From Gaertneriomyces semiglobifer (taxonomy: Eukaryota; Chytridiomycota; Chytridiomycetes; Spizellomycetales; Spizellomycetaceae): 64,000 bases of DNA. Shown here piece after piece: positions 43,196 to 54,153 of the stretch. Both the position numbers and the translations under genes were made by a program. Location of the stretch: NCBI GenBank assembly GCA_025558075.1, contig JAHLKF010000001.1:1736001-1800000 (forward strand). The letters are read 5' to 3'. Below the pieces are notes generated by a model. That model searched no databases, was not told the origin of the DNA, and saw nothing but the letters and a program-made list of their open reading frames with translations. Position 1 is the first letter of the stretch. Each line of letters starts with the position of its first letter.

Positions 43196-44696
43196 ATGGC
43201 CGCCGCTCATTCGTATACGCTGGAGAGCCATCTACAGGCACATCCAACGTTCTCGCAGGATACCAAGATCACAGCTCTCTTTTCTTCCTTTCCGCCCAAG
43301 CGCTCACCTTTGAATGCGCCCTCATGGGACGCCAAGCTCCGATTTTGGCGAGACATCATTTTCGAAACAACTCGGCTAGGCTTGTTGAGCGACGCAAGCC
43401 TGGTATCATTCGATAGTACGAACTTGGAGCAGAAGTTTGTCCGGAGAGGATTGACTCCACTAGGTCTGGATGTGGTACTTGATGATCTCCAAAAATCTGG
43501 AGACATAATCCCGCTGAAGAGCTTTACCGCTAACTCATCAGAAGGATGGAGCTTGTTCAGCGTCGTAACAACACCAATAAGCTGGGGTTGGTCTGCGATT
43601 ATGGGAGGCAATGAACCTAGCTCACATAAAACACGCCAGGCATTTGTGGTTGTCCCTCTTGTGAAGGTGAGTTTGTGGCCCCCCGCCGCATGCTCATCTG
43701 ATGTCAATTATTCTGAATTATCAAGTTTGCAGGAACTAGCGTCAGGATTGCTGACCAGCCTGCGCTCATCAGCACTCGTTGCAACTGACAATCTCTACAG
43801 TTACGAAGAACTGGAACATCACTTTGAACAGTTGGCTAATGCTAAGACCGGGCGGCAACCATCATCTCTGGATCTGAGCCTTGTTCAGACGCAGCTTGAG
43901 CGTGATGGAGATATGATTTTTGATGGGACTGGCGATAAACGGGTGAGCTGAGAGTGATATGTAAATGCATTTGCCACTACAGCAACTGATTGTGCCTCAG
44001 GTTGTTAAAATTCGATCAGCCAAAACGACTGGTCCGCTAATGCCTGTGTCTGTGACAGATCGCGGCGTCGTTACAATGAAGCGCACCGTAACTATGCTTC
44101 AAAGACAGATCGCATCATTGGAAGCACAAATATCTTCACTTGTCGTTCAGGCACAGCAGAAGTTACGCCAGAAGCAAAAGCCGCAGGCGTTGTACTGCTT
44201 GCGACAAAAAGCCCGCTTGACAGCGGTTGTTGAGAAGCGGCTGTCGTCTCTTGAGAACATTGACGCTATTCTTCAGCGTATAGCGCATGCCCAGACAGAA
44301 GCCGAGGTACTGGCCGCATATCAACTCGGCTCGAGTGCGCTCCAAGAAGTCCTGAAGGTGAATCAACTGACCCCAGAGAATGTTGAAAAGACCATGGACG
44401 ACCTGCATGATGCATTTGCCGATCAGAAGGAAGTTGATGACGCAATGGCGCTGGGCCAGTCTATGCTGAATACGGAATCAGACGCAGATGCAGAAGAGTT
44501 AGAGAAAGAGCTGAACATGCTATTAGCAGAGGAGACCGCTGCCAAGGTGCAGGCTTTGCCTAGCGTACCTGTGGCCACACCACCTGTACCCTCGACAGTT
44601 GCCGATTTGGATGTGGAACTCGACAATCTGCTTGTTGAAGACGGGCGAGAGAAGCGACAAGCGAAAACGGCGAATAAGACACCACTTCCCGCATAG
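43196..44696 (+). CDS. CHMP7: CHMP7-like ESCRT-III protein
   Basis: The first ATG in frame is at 43196. A probable 66-nt in-frame intron lies at 43667-43732, and a second at about 43942-44000. The N-terminal half is a winged-helix region (FWRDIIFETTRLGLLSDASL, FVRRGLTPLGLDVVLDDLQK, SGDIIPL, SWGWSAIMG), as in CHMP7. The C-terminal half is Snf7-like: VTMLQRQIASLEAQISSLVV, ALYCLRQKARLTAVVEKRLS, then NVEKTMDDLHDAFADQKEVD and the acidic end ELEKELNMLL with DVELDNLLV. CHMP7 recruits ESCRT-III to the reforming nuclear envelope through LEM2. The domain order and length agree with the family. Confidence 0.87.
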
Positions 44697-45039
44697 TGTA
44701 CAGCATTTTATCTAATTATCTCAGACATCCCATTAAAGTGTACATAGGAGACCAGTAAATTGTGCAATGTTTAGGAGCTGTATATGTACTGGAAATTGTT
44801 ACTGACAGCAAAGGCAAGGACTAATGATGCCAAAAACATTGCATTTGAGGTGCTGGTATAACCTCAGCCTGATTAATGCAAGAAGCTGCGGGTCTTCGTC
44901 TGATAGCCCCGGGCACTTCAATTATCATTGTTGGCCCAATATCGAAACACGGCTTGTCACTCGCATGGCCAAGATGGAGCAGAGGTTCGATGCAGTTCAT
45001 TCCCAAATATCGACACTACGAGGACATTGAAGTATCACT
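44697..45039. other. intergenic, nothing recognised
   Basis: About 340 bp. An ATG frame at 44824-45030 is open but unrecognised, and could be an untranslated or upstream exon of the HAD gene. Confidence 0.35.
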
Positions 45040-45441
45040 ATGCCAAAGATAATCTTCTACGACTTTGACAACACGTTGTGCTTATGGAAACTCGCCCCTG
45101 CTGCCAAATCACAGTACGAATCCTATGTTAGGGATCTTCTACGCCGTCAAGGAGAACAGGGCATCATACGAGTCATCATCTCAACATCCACCTCATTGTT
45201 AGGAGATATTGATACGTTGCAAATAGCTTCGTTGATTGATGGGGCATTCTCAGTCACATACCCGATGGATAAAGTTGCCACTATAGTGAAGGTTCTCACT
45301 GAACGAGCATTGTCTCCCGACGATGCCTGGTATTTTGATGATGACTTTGACTGCGTCGAAGAGGCTCGACGATGTGGAATAAGATCGATATGTGTTTCCC
45401 CAAGACAAGGGATCTTGCCGCATTTTAAACAAGGCAGCTAG
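45040..45441 (+). CDS. small HAD-superfamily phosphatase-like protein
   Basis: A single frame of 133 residues. Motif I is FYDFDNTL (nucleophile Asp and general acid Asp). Motif II is the Ser/Thr stretch VIISTSTS. A motif III candidate Lys is in PMDKVATIVKVL. Motif IV is WYFDDDFDCVEEARRCG. The compact layout without a cap resembles magnesium-dependent phosphatase-1 type HAD IIIC proteins, which act on phosphotyrosine or sugar phosphates; substrate assignment is not possible. It is shorter than MDP-1 (about 165 residues), so a missing exon is possible. Confidence 0.65.
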   Translation: MPKIIFYDFDNTLCLWKLAPAAKSQYESYVRDLLRRQGEQGIIRVIISTSTSLLGDIDTLQIASLIDGAFSVTYPMDKVATIVKVLTERALSPDDAWYFDDDFDCVEEARRCGIRSICVSPRQGILPHFKQGS

Positions 45442-46097
45442 TAAGATCGAGTGATCTGGAGAGGAGAATGCAATGCATTTCGGGTCATGCCCTAATTGTC
45501 TTGCTCTCCAGAGCATGTAGTAGTGGCCAAGTTGTAACGGGATCGCCGAATCCGCTTGTTGGCTATGTGGCTAGCAAAGGAATCACGAGTTAGACGAACG
45601 CACCTAGCTGTACGTACGGTAGGACGGACCTCGGCGCTTATGAAGCTGGAGCGATCGTGAAGAAGGTGAGGTTGTAACATTTGGATGTGAGGGCGTAGAT
45701 ATGCGGTAACTGTACCCGCCGTAAGATGGAAGTGTGCGTTCCTTAACCGGAGCTATACTGTATGTAGATGTACCTCCAGTGGAGCCTGCAGCAGGGGAGA
45801 CTCTGGGAGAGTACCCTGGAGAATTTCACCTGTGACTTTGGTAGAAGCGATATTTCCTGGGAAGCATGGTATGGTAGATTGAGAACGATGTCAAAACGAT
45901 GGCAAGTTCTGACAGCATTTTTTTAGAGCATACCCACGCGCGGATTCACGAGCAAAGCGATCCCGATGCTGCAGCGTGGGGTTGGAGATTGTAAGGGCGC
46001 TACATATACAGTTATGAAGTTCTTTGGCATGGTTAACCAATCGCGTAAGTGAAAAACTTGGAACAAGTATTGGAGAGTGTAATTGCAGAATTCCAAC
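45442..46097. other. intergenic, nothing recognised
   Basis: About 650 bp. A short ATG stretch at 46015-46046 (MKFFGMVNQS) followed by a GT donor and a cag acceptor at 46088 could be a small first exon for the frame that follows. Confidence 0.35.
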
Positions 46098-46310
46098 ATG
46101 CCGCGCGACCAGGCGATAGCCAAGGCCAACATGTGGCGCGACCAGTACCAGGCCCTAGTGCGCGAGGAGCCAATTGCTGTTTGGAGATCAATATTCAAGT
46201 TGTACGTGCGCATAGACGATGGCGAAAATAACCAAGAAGTTCTCAATTCCTTCGCTGCGCGATGTACAAAAAAAAGGAAAAGTAGTAGGTCATTTAAAAA
46301 AAAATCCTAA
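46098..46310 (+). CDS. small basic hypothetical protein
   Basis: The ATG frame encodes 70 residues: MPRDQAIAKANMWRDQYQAL, a middle stretch with WRSIFKLYVRIDD, and a Lys/Arg-rich end (CTKKRKSSRSFKKKS). Codon choice and helical pattern look protein-like, but I recognise no family. An upstream mini-exon (MKFFGMVNQS) could be spliced on, though the phase would then select another frame. It may be a chance frame. Confidence 0.25.
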   Translation: MPRDQAIAKANMWRDQYQALVREEPIAVWRSIFKLYVRIDDGENNQEVLNSFAARCTKKRKSSRSFKKKS

Positions 46311-46513
46311 GCCTAGCTATACAATGTAGAGTCATCGACAGTCTACCGATGCAGATGTCCACGCTTCTATCGTAAGAACAGGATGAATCACTCCGTCCAT
46401 ACAAATACGGCAAACGTACGCCTTCCCCTCGCAGTCTTCAGTCCCGCCTCCAGACAAGCTGCACAGCAGTCATCAGGTCCTCAGTGTTCGCTATGTACAC
46501 GATCTGCTGCATG

Positions 46514-48241
46514 CTATTCTGCACTAGTTGACCCGTTAATAGTTTGATCAGAGGGTGTCACTGGTTTGGGAGAACCAAGTTTTTCACTGTGTCCTCCAAT
46601 GTAAGCATCATACGCTGCAACAAGGGTATTCATCAGTTACGAGCTGAGCGTTATGTACGGGCAAACGTCGCGCAAAACTGTCAAGTACCTTTTCGAAGAT
46701 GCTCAATATGTGCAAGATAATCAACGCCCCGCTTCATCTCAAGTAGCCCAGCCTTATCAATCACTTGCGTAGACAAGACTTGGTATCGAGTCTTTGCAGC
46801 CTGGAAGCGACACCGTGTCTGGTCAAGCTCTTTTTCTTGGTACTTTGCGGTATCTTCACCCTTGGACCTGGCCGCGGCCCCGGCCTTTTGGCTTGCTTTG
46901 ATTGCTTTCTCTTCAAGGTGACCGAGTTTCGACGCGTAGCTGCGAGGGGACATACGCGGTCAGCAACCGAGTACGGTACGCACAAACTCCTGAATCAACA
47001 AACCTGTCGAATTCGACACGGGCAGTTTTCTGACTCTTAATGGTATCCCTTGAGTCATTGATGGCTTTTGCTCGGAAGGTCTTGACGAAGGCAAGGTAGC
47101 TGTCAAGAGCACCAATCAATGGTACTCTTTGCTTGCACTCTTGGTGGTATCCCATTCCCAGATGCACAAGATGATCGCCCAGCTCCTCTCCATGCTCCTG
47201 ATAACCCATTTGTTGGTAAAACAGAGACAGTTCTGCTTCCGCTTCATTCAACATCTGAAGAGCATTCCGTTGCTTCTCCACCATCTTTTCCAGTTGAGAA
47301 AAGTATTCGTACATGACTTCTACTTCTTTAGAAGCCTCGTCTACTTCCGGCTGCGCAGTTACATGCGCCCACTAGACACAGATATTAGTCATCGCAGGAG
47401 TGAATACACGAGCCCAACGCACCTGACGGCCCACCTGCTGCCCGAGTTTCTCCCGGATTCTCTGTGTGAAAATCTTGTGAATGCGATCGACACCCTCAGG
47501 GGTGCTCGTCGCCAACTTTGCGACCTGTCTGGTGAAGAACTCGCCCACCATGTACTGCAAAAATACGGCATTAGCAAAATGACAGGCATCAATCCATTGA
47601 GTTGCAGTATGACTTACGTCAAGACGTTGTGTGAATTGCTTTGATCTTGAGTTTTCGCTTAACGGCATGTTTAAGAAAGAGTCACCGCGCGCGAGAGGAC
47701 GTATGTTTGGCGCCGACGTATTTATGTGTAACTCTGGAATGGATGGAAGTTTTGATCCGATAACAGGAGTCGGTGTGGCGAAGGAAGGCAGCTCGGTAGT
47801 TTGCAATTCCGGTGCACTACGGTCAGTCAGTTGTGGCTCGGTGCTGACCTGTCCCATGAAAGAAGGAACACTGGTGGAGCGCCGTAATTGCGGAGCTTGA
47901 TTGAACTGGAGGGAGGCAACGCGGTAGGGCAGTCCTGTTGATAGGACAGGTAGTACTTCTGGCTCAGGTTGTGGGCTAGACGGCTCTGCGGGTGAATCCT
48001 CAGTCTTTTCATTGTCCTCCTCTGATTCAAATGCTGGTTCCAACGTCTTATCACTGTCGTCCTCTGGCTGCGCATCGTTTTCTGACTTTGTCTCTGCTGC
48101 CTCCTCGGGCATGACTTCCTCCTCGACCCCTTGAGAAGGCGAACCTTCCACCGACTCGGACGTCTCTGCCAAAGCAGGCGTCTCCGCTGATGCCTCTACG
48201 GTTTTGGGCTCCTGAATCGTTGCTTCCGTTTCCCCAATCAT
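46514..48241 (-). CDS. BAR-domain-like membrane-curvature protein
   Basis: At least five exons. The ATG at 48241 opens an acidic, Pro/Glu/Ser-rich region of about 120 residues. Next comes a patch with SVPSFMGQVS and PELHINTSAP, then a helical part beginning WIDACHFANAVFLQYMVGEF. Further exons give long amphipathic helices: MYEYFSQLEKMVEKQRNALQ, LSLFYQQMGYQEHGEELGDH, YLAFVKTFRAKAINDSRDTI, KSQKTARVEFDR and SYASKLGHLEEKAIKASQKA. The pattern K(x)ARVEFDR is common in BAR and sorting-nexin BAR helices. The last exon (AYDAYIGGHSEKLGSPKPV) ends at the stop at 46514. No PX or SH3 domain was recognised. A role in membrane tubulation or endosomal sorting is inferred. Confidence 0.55.
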
Positions 48242-48840
48242 TTTGATTGCTCGTCAACAGGGATAGAGTTGATCTCACACGATGAGCTGCGTTCAGAGGA
48301 GAAGGAGAGCTCGGCTGGGAGGGGAGAGTAAATACCAACACACACAGAAAGCACAACCCCTCTTTTCCAGCGAGGAGATAGTAGCGGAAGTCTACAGACG
48401 ATGCCGATTGAGGCGTCCTTTAATGCGACTAATAACAGACACTTGTCCAAATGCGAAGCCCAAAGCGACTTTCGTAACAAGCGCATGTCGATCCATGACT
48501 GTGCCATGTTCGGACAGCCCTAACCCCAGCGCGACCTATCGCTCGTGGGAAAGACGTTTGCGTCGAGTGCGAAAAGTGACGCGAGCGGCCGTCCGCCGGC
48601 CTCTTTTCCCTCCTTCGACGTTATGCCGGTCATCCGCCCGAAGGAGTTCTGTTCTCCCGCAGATGGACGGTGGGTGCTGAGGCGGCAGAAGGTCAAGCGA
48701 GAACCCTAGCTGGTCGGTCGGCGTTGGTTGTCACCACTAGTTTCGAGAGCGACACGTTATGACGAGTGTCAACCCGATGTCAAACGTTCAATTCAGGAAG
48801 TATTGCAATTTCATTAAGCCTGTACTATCGTCTCGCTAGC
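48242..48840. other. divergent promoter region, BAR-like / alpha-beta hydrolase
   Basis: About 600 bp between divergent genes. Open frames on both strands (48282-48680 plus, 48238-48507 minus) look like chance. Confidence 0.45.
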
Positions 48841-49925
48841 ATGCCATCCGTGCCCAAACTTGGATTCATCGAGGCACTCAGATCTCTTCCTTCATTCATT
48901 CCAAAAGCATCCGTGTACCGTACTCGCTCAACCAATTATCATTATACGTATGACGTTTCCACCAAGCTAAAATATCCGTTCCAACAACCAGCAACTGGTC
49001 CAGCGGCCATTGATCAGTCTATACCAACGTTGCTCATTCTACATGGCTCTCCAGGAGGCCACGATTCCGGCCGATGGCATGGATGCGCATTGGTCACCTT
49101 TGCTAGTAATGAAGACAAGGATAAGCCCTTCGGCGTTCTCGCCGTGAGTAGGCCTGGGTACCTCGGAACAGGACCCTGTCAAGGATCCTATTCTGACGAA
49201 GCTGATGCTTTGCACGACCTTATTCATGGGCTCGGTCTCGATCGAGAGAGAATCGCCATTATGGCCGTGAGTGGAAGTGGACCCGTCGCCCTGACGATGC
49301 GAAAGAAGTACCCGGAGCGAGTTGCCGGGTTGGTTTTGATGGTTGGTTTGGGCTTAGGTCGCAAGCCGCCCACAAGTTACGCCCGGCTAACAGTTGACTG
49401 CAGGATGCGGTGACGAAGCATATCCATATTCCCTTAGCCGGCCGCGTCGTAGAGACTTTGCTGCTTGGATGGTCTCCATTAACTAATCCGCTAGGCGCCT
49501 ACCTTTACTCGGCATTTTCATCCGAAGATCTACCTTTTCCGATACGTAAATTCCTTGGTGACGATACCATAAAGGAGATACAATCGGACCCACGAGTAGC
49601 CCAATTCTTTCATTCGTATATCATTGCATACACTCAAGGATCTTCTAGGCGGCCAGGGCTATGGAGGGACTTGAGCCTGATCAATACCTTGGAGGACCGG
49701 CCAGATTGGGGACCCATCGATTGCCCAATGATTTGCATGCACGGGGCGAAAGATTCCGGATTGGATATGGAGCACCCAAAATATGCCCTCCGGGCCCAGG
49801 CACATGTTGCAGAGTTCGTGAAGTTTCCGGAAGGAAAACATATACTGCCACTGAAGCGCACCTCAGAGCTTGCGATGGAATTCCTTTGGCGCCATGTATT
49901 TCCACGGTGTCAAGGCACGCTCTGA
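48841..49925 (+). CDS. alpha/beta hydrolase with degenerate nucleophile elbow
   Basis: Two exons joined at ...VLM|DAVTKHIHIP (intron about 49343-49403). The oxyanion motif LLILHGSPGGHDSGRWHG, followed by FGVLAVSRPGYLGTGP, is typical of the fold. The nucleophile elbow reads IAIMAVSGSGP, i.e. A-V-S-G-S instead of G-x-S-x-G, similar to the GVSGGG form of some family members. The acid candidate is in MHGAKDSGLDMEHP and the His in FPEGKHILPL. The protein is about 340 residues without a signal peptide. The substrate is unknown. Confidence 0.75.
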
Positions 49926-50168
49926 GTGACAAGATGGCAATGGCCAAATTGTTTCGACCGTGTGGATCCTGCAGAGTCGAAACTAAAGTTGTGTGTGCCT
50001 TCAGGGCAGGTAGGACGCGGAAGTCCAAAGGTAAACAAGTACTGATAATACCGACGGCTATCAGCACAGAATCAATATAATGAGGTCTATCGCTATGCCG
50101 CACCCTCTGAGCTTCGCTCTCTGTTCCTAATTCTTAAAACTAATATTACGTATTCGTCTCCAATATAT

Positions 50169-51188
50169 CTACAATCCAACCTCAGTTACAATAACCGTTT
50201 TGTCACCAGTTTCTTCTGCGCCGGCGATTTTCTCAGCAGCTGTGTCTTTTGTCACCTCTGGGGCAAGCTTCACGTAAGTCTTATTCTTCTGCAAGCATTC
50301 TTGGAGCACATCATGCACCTCTTTCACCCTCTCCTGAAGCACACCATGGCCCGCACCCTGGAACACATGACATTCACATTTTAGTTTGTCGGCAAGGTAT
50401 TTGGAGTTTGAAGGACGGACGAGGTGGTCGTTTGTGCCTGTGACGACAGTGATAGGCAAAGAAGAGGATGCGAGGGCGGCGAGGCTCCGCGGTGGAACGT
50501 AGTGCGAGGAGATAGCACGCAGTTGGCCAAGTCGACCTTGCGCGGTTTGGGGACCCTTGACAGCGTGCACATGTAGGAGGTGAGAGGTGAGAAGAGCCCT
50601 GTTCGTCTTGTGTTCGGTAGCCGACTCGTCCAGGGGAGACTCGGCCAACCACTTTTTGTCAAATACAAGGTCGCAGTAGCGGTCCACATATTTCTCTACC
50701 CCGCCATTTTTACCGTTCATCATCATGCGTACGACTCCCCACATACCCTTCAAAGGAGGAATGGACCGTCCGGCAGTCGTGCTGACGAGACAGAGTGCAC
50801 CGACGGATTTTTCCTCGCCCTCTGCCAATTCGAGGTCCAAACACGCCAGCTGGAGAGCAATCATACCACCCATGCTGACACCAACAACACCAACTTCTTT
50901 CCATCCAAGATGCTGGAGCAACTCTCTCGCGTCCATTGCCATGTCTTTGAGAGTGTAGCCTGGCCCTGGCTGATCACTTTCACCCACACCCCGGTTGTCG
51001 AAAATGCAAATCTGGCATGAGCCGCGGGCGAGAAGAGCGGCCACCGAGGTGTCCCAGGCGCGTAGCGTACCGGAGAGACCCATGATGAGGAGAATCTTGT
51101 TGGGAGAGTCTTCGGAGCCATGAAGCTCATAACACAGACGGTAAGGGCCGCCGGTAGGGCGTGAATGGGCGACTGTGGTGAAAGGCAT
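50169..51188 (-). CDS. alpha/beta hydrolase
   Basis: A single exon of 339 residues from the ATG at 51188. Canonical features are ILLIMGLSGTLRAWDTSVAA (oxyanion region), ICIFDNRGVGESDQPGPGYT, the nucleophile elbow VGVSMGGMIALQLA (G-x-S-x-G), an acid in VVTGTNDHLVRPSNS and the His in FQGAGHGVLQERV. The C-terminal 35 residues are Glu/Thr-rich and probably disordered. It resembles the fungal hydrolases of the epoxide hydrolase/lipase-like group; the substrate is unknown. A TATA-like element lies about 100 bp upstream of the start. Confidence 0.85.
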   Translation of the reverse strand: MPFTTVAHSRPTGGPYRLCYELHGSEDSPNKILLIMGLSGTLRAWDTSVAALLARGSCQICIFDNRGVGESDQPGPGYTLKDMAMDARELLQHLGWKEVGVVGVSMGGMIALQLACLDLELAEGEEKSVGALCLVSTTAGRSIPPLKGMWGVVRMMMNGKNGGVEKYVDRYCDLVFDKKWLAESPLDESATEHKTNRALLTSHLLHVHAVKGPQTAQGRLGQLRAISSHYVPPRSLAALASSSLPITVVTGTNDHLVRPSNSKYLADKLKCECHVFQGAGHGVLQERVKEVHDVLQECLQKNKTYVKLAPEVTKDTAAEKIAGAEETGDKTVIVTEVGL

Positions 51189-51289
51189 GGCTTATTGTTG
51201 AATTTGCTGTTGGTAATGTCTGTCCTCTATAACAGTCAAGCGTTCCTCTTTTCCTTGCGAGCAAAGGTTCACCTCCTCAACTCATCCCC

Positions 51290-51300
51290 TATTTATATAC
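51290..51300 (-). promoter_or_regulatory. TATA box candidate
   Basis: On the minus strand the sequence reads tatataaatag, about 100 bp upstream of the start codon at 51188. Confidence 0.4.
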
Positions 51301-52294
51301 GCCTGCTCAGTTTTCTCTCCTTTTCGTCGTTGTGGTCGTTTCGTCGTCGTTGTCGTCGGACCTCGGCCGCCTGCGCACACACACACGCAGCTGTCAATGT
51401 TGTAAATTGTATCTCAAGTCTTCCCAAACTCGGTCTGCTGAGAAGACCTCCTCACGCGCGTACGCTGCACAAGTGCACCCGCGGAGTTGGGCACATTCAA
51501 CCAACCCCTTGAAATTCAGCCGAAGTTGAGCCGACAATAAGTGTTCTTTGTTCTCCACGACGCAAATTATAACCAGCACATGCGCTGTGATGCACATGGG
51601 GATCATGAAGTTGTGAAATGCATTGGCTGCTGCCAGTGGGCTTTGTCAATTGCATATGCAGTATGCATATGGGTATCACTGGGATGTGGTGCGAAATGAT
51701 TCTGTTCGGGAAGGGACTGATTTTCTGAATTGCGACGTTGGCATCCAGTACTCCAAACGTTCGTGGTAGGATAGCGCTCTAGATCCAGTCCATGTGTGTG
51801 CCGAGTGACAGTCTTTGAACAACCCTGACCTAAAATCGGCGGATGGCTCAGGCAAATTGAGGGCCAGGGAGCCTTCTTTCCTGCAATCACTGAGCTTGCT
51901 CTGATGTCAAAATGCTGCGAGGTGGTATTCCTTCCGCAGCAGAAGAGCGCTTTGAATGACTTCGATGTAGATGTGTTCAAAGCACCGTATGGCAGATGAA
52001 ACATAACAGTTCTTTACCCTTGCGGATGATTGGTATTCAAGACAATCGTACTCAAGTAGACCATCATGATGCTCACGGAAGCGGTCCAATAAGTGTCACG
52101 GCTATTAAAAAGAGTTTACAGCACCATGTGCAAGATAATATGTTGATACGTTGCTCCCTTCAATTATTCTATCTATATGAGGTCCTAATCCAGTTAGTAG
52201 TTCTACTGATACCGAACGATACGTCTAATTCCCACATCCACGTTCTCGAGGGTTACGGCCAATGGAGTTCACGGTGTGGTAAGAAGCGATGTAA
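51301..52294. other. intergenic, ~1 kb, nothing recognised
   Basis: The gap lies between the 5' side of the hydrolase gene and the 3' end of the RING gene. It contains a polypyrimidine region (51310-51360) and a short ac-repeat (51375-51390). No recognised frame. Confidence 0.4.
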
Positions 52295-53558
52295 TCAATT
52301 TCCACTGGGGCCAGCCCCTAGGAGCGCTTGTCGTTTAAGTCTAAGAATCTCGTCTTCTTCGTCGCTATCGGACGTGGCTTCGTTGCAGGAGGCAGGTAGG
52401 GAGCCGCTCATGGTGCTCTCATAAACACCGAGACTGAGATATTCCTCGTCTTCAAGAACGTTGGCTGTATCCCGTATGGTGTTGAGATAGATAAGTGCTG
52501 GATTTGAGGGTTCAGTTTCCTCTTCATCTGAGGATACGCTGCTCGCAGAACCGTAGCTGGGGAACGAATCGGTTGATCTGCGGGGTTCGCCACGGCATTC
52601 TGGATCGGTAGTAGGTGGACACAGAGAGAATGCTGGTTTCCCAGACGTTTCTTCGTCACCTCCCACGCTCTGGTCGCGGAGTGGGACGAGAACACTTCCT
52701 CGTGCACCAGCCTTCTTAAATCGGAAAGGTCGACGCTGTGATGATGACTCGTTGCTGTTAACTGAAGATACTCGTGGCGGAATGATGTGCTTTTGTTTTG
52801 ATCGATACCGCGCAGGGATGATAGATGCAATAATGGAGGATGCACGAGGGTACAGGTCCTTCACTGCCTTCTGGGCGTCTTGCGGGTTGTCTATGAGTGA
52901 TAGGTAGAACAGCGTATCCGGTTGCGACTGTATGCGGCGCCCGGCAAGGACTGCCAACAACGAGATGTGTCAACGATCAAGAGATCATACAGCAGATAGC
53001 AATGATGGGCAGCCTACCTTGGGTAATGAGACATTCCTCTGCCACATGGATCAAAAGGTACTTCCTGGGGCCTACCCACTGACACCCTCGCCGCTTGTTT
53101 GCACAGTATACATCGAGGTCATCAACTACCTTCTTCACTTCCCTGTCTACATTCAAGCACTTATCATCCACTACCGACCGGCACCAAGGGCAAGACGTTT
53201 TCACTTTCATCCACCGACGTACACATGTAGAGCAGACCAGGGTCTGGCAGCATTGCAGTCTAATGGGTGTCGCATACACCTCCATGCAGAGGGGACAACA
53301 TACTTTGGCCGGAAATGAGCTGTCGTCAGATTCAAACGGATGTACATAGCTGTAGACCTGCTGGAAGAGGCCGGTCGTAGCGGCTGCGTTGCGCGATGCC
53401 TTGCGTGGGTGAATAATAGCGGCAGGACGGGTACTTGAATTGGCCCCGGCGTTGTCGCCGTCACTGCTGCCACTTTCTCCTAACATGACTGGCGATGGCG
53501 ATCGTGGCGGGATGACCGGGGGATGCACGGAAAGTCGTGCGATTAGAGGGTGTTCCAT
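52295..53558 (-). CDS. RING-type zinc-finger protein (atypical ring)
   Basis: Two exons, joined ITQ|VLAGRR (intron about 53017-52953). The start MEHPLIARLSVHPPVIPPRS is Pro/Ser-rich. The ring reads CPLCMEVYATPIRLQCCQTL then VCSTCVRRW and CPWCR. The Gly-His pair of the usual ring is replaced by Cys-Gln, giving a CC-type variant. After it come YCANKRRGCQWVGPRKYLL and HVAEEC, resembling a TRAF-type/SIAH-like zinc finger half. The remaining 220 residues are Ser/Glu-rich with acidic patches. It is probably a ubiquitin ligase; the target is unknown. Confidence 0.75.
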
Positions 53559-54153
53559 TTTTAAACGAAGGGTGACAAAAAACTTTCACACTAGAAAAAG
53601 ACAGCTTCCATTCCTCGGCTGCATTGAAACTAACTTTGAGCACCCAAGGCTAGCTATATAACGAGAGGACAACAGACAGGAGCCACTTTCTGCAATTGAA
53701 GAAAAAAAAAGGGTGCCAGGCGCTGATGGCTATGTAGTTCGAGTAAAACTGTCGTTCGGCGCGTTGCCGTCCACGGCTTGAAAAGGGACTATTTTGAGTT
53801 TCGGCTATGGCAGCGTGCAGATCAGGTGCATGGTTCGGTGGTTACATGTTGAGAACCCGCAGCATCGAATACCATCATAGTGTTTCGCAACTTTCAGACG
53901 ACTTGGATAGGACATGTTTGGAACTGGGTTGAGTTCCCCAAGCTGGGTCAGGTCCACCACCAAGTACAGTGAGTCCTGTGTCCCATGCTACACACAATTA
54001 AGAACTATAACGTTTCGCTTTGGGAGCATATGGTACTTTGCACACATGCGTCTGTGCTTGGGACCTTGCATGCTTACATTGACGCATGGAGCGACCGCGT
54101 GAGCTGCTAGGTATCATCGCATGCCACTCGGCGAATTAGAGGACGGAGAACGC
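53559..54153. other. intergenic, nothing recognised
   Basis: About 595 bp upstream of the RING gene and downstream of the HP1-like gene. A frame at 53914-54102 (plus) is unrecognised. Confidence 0.4.

Noticed and set aside
43667..43732. In-frame coding insert in the CHMP7-like protein (VSLWPPAACSSDVNYSELSSLQ)
   Set aside because: It has clean GT/AG ends (gtgagt...tttgcag) and interrupts a conserved helix, so I treat it as an intron of 66 nt.
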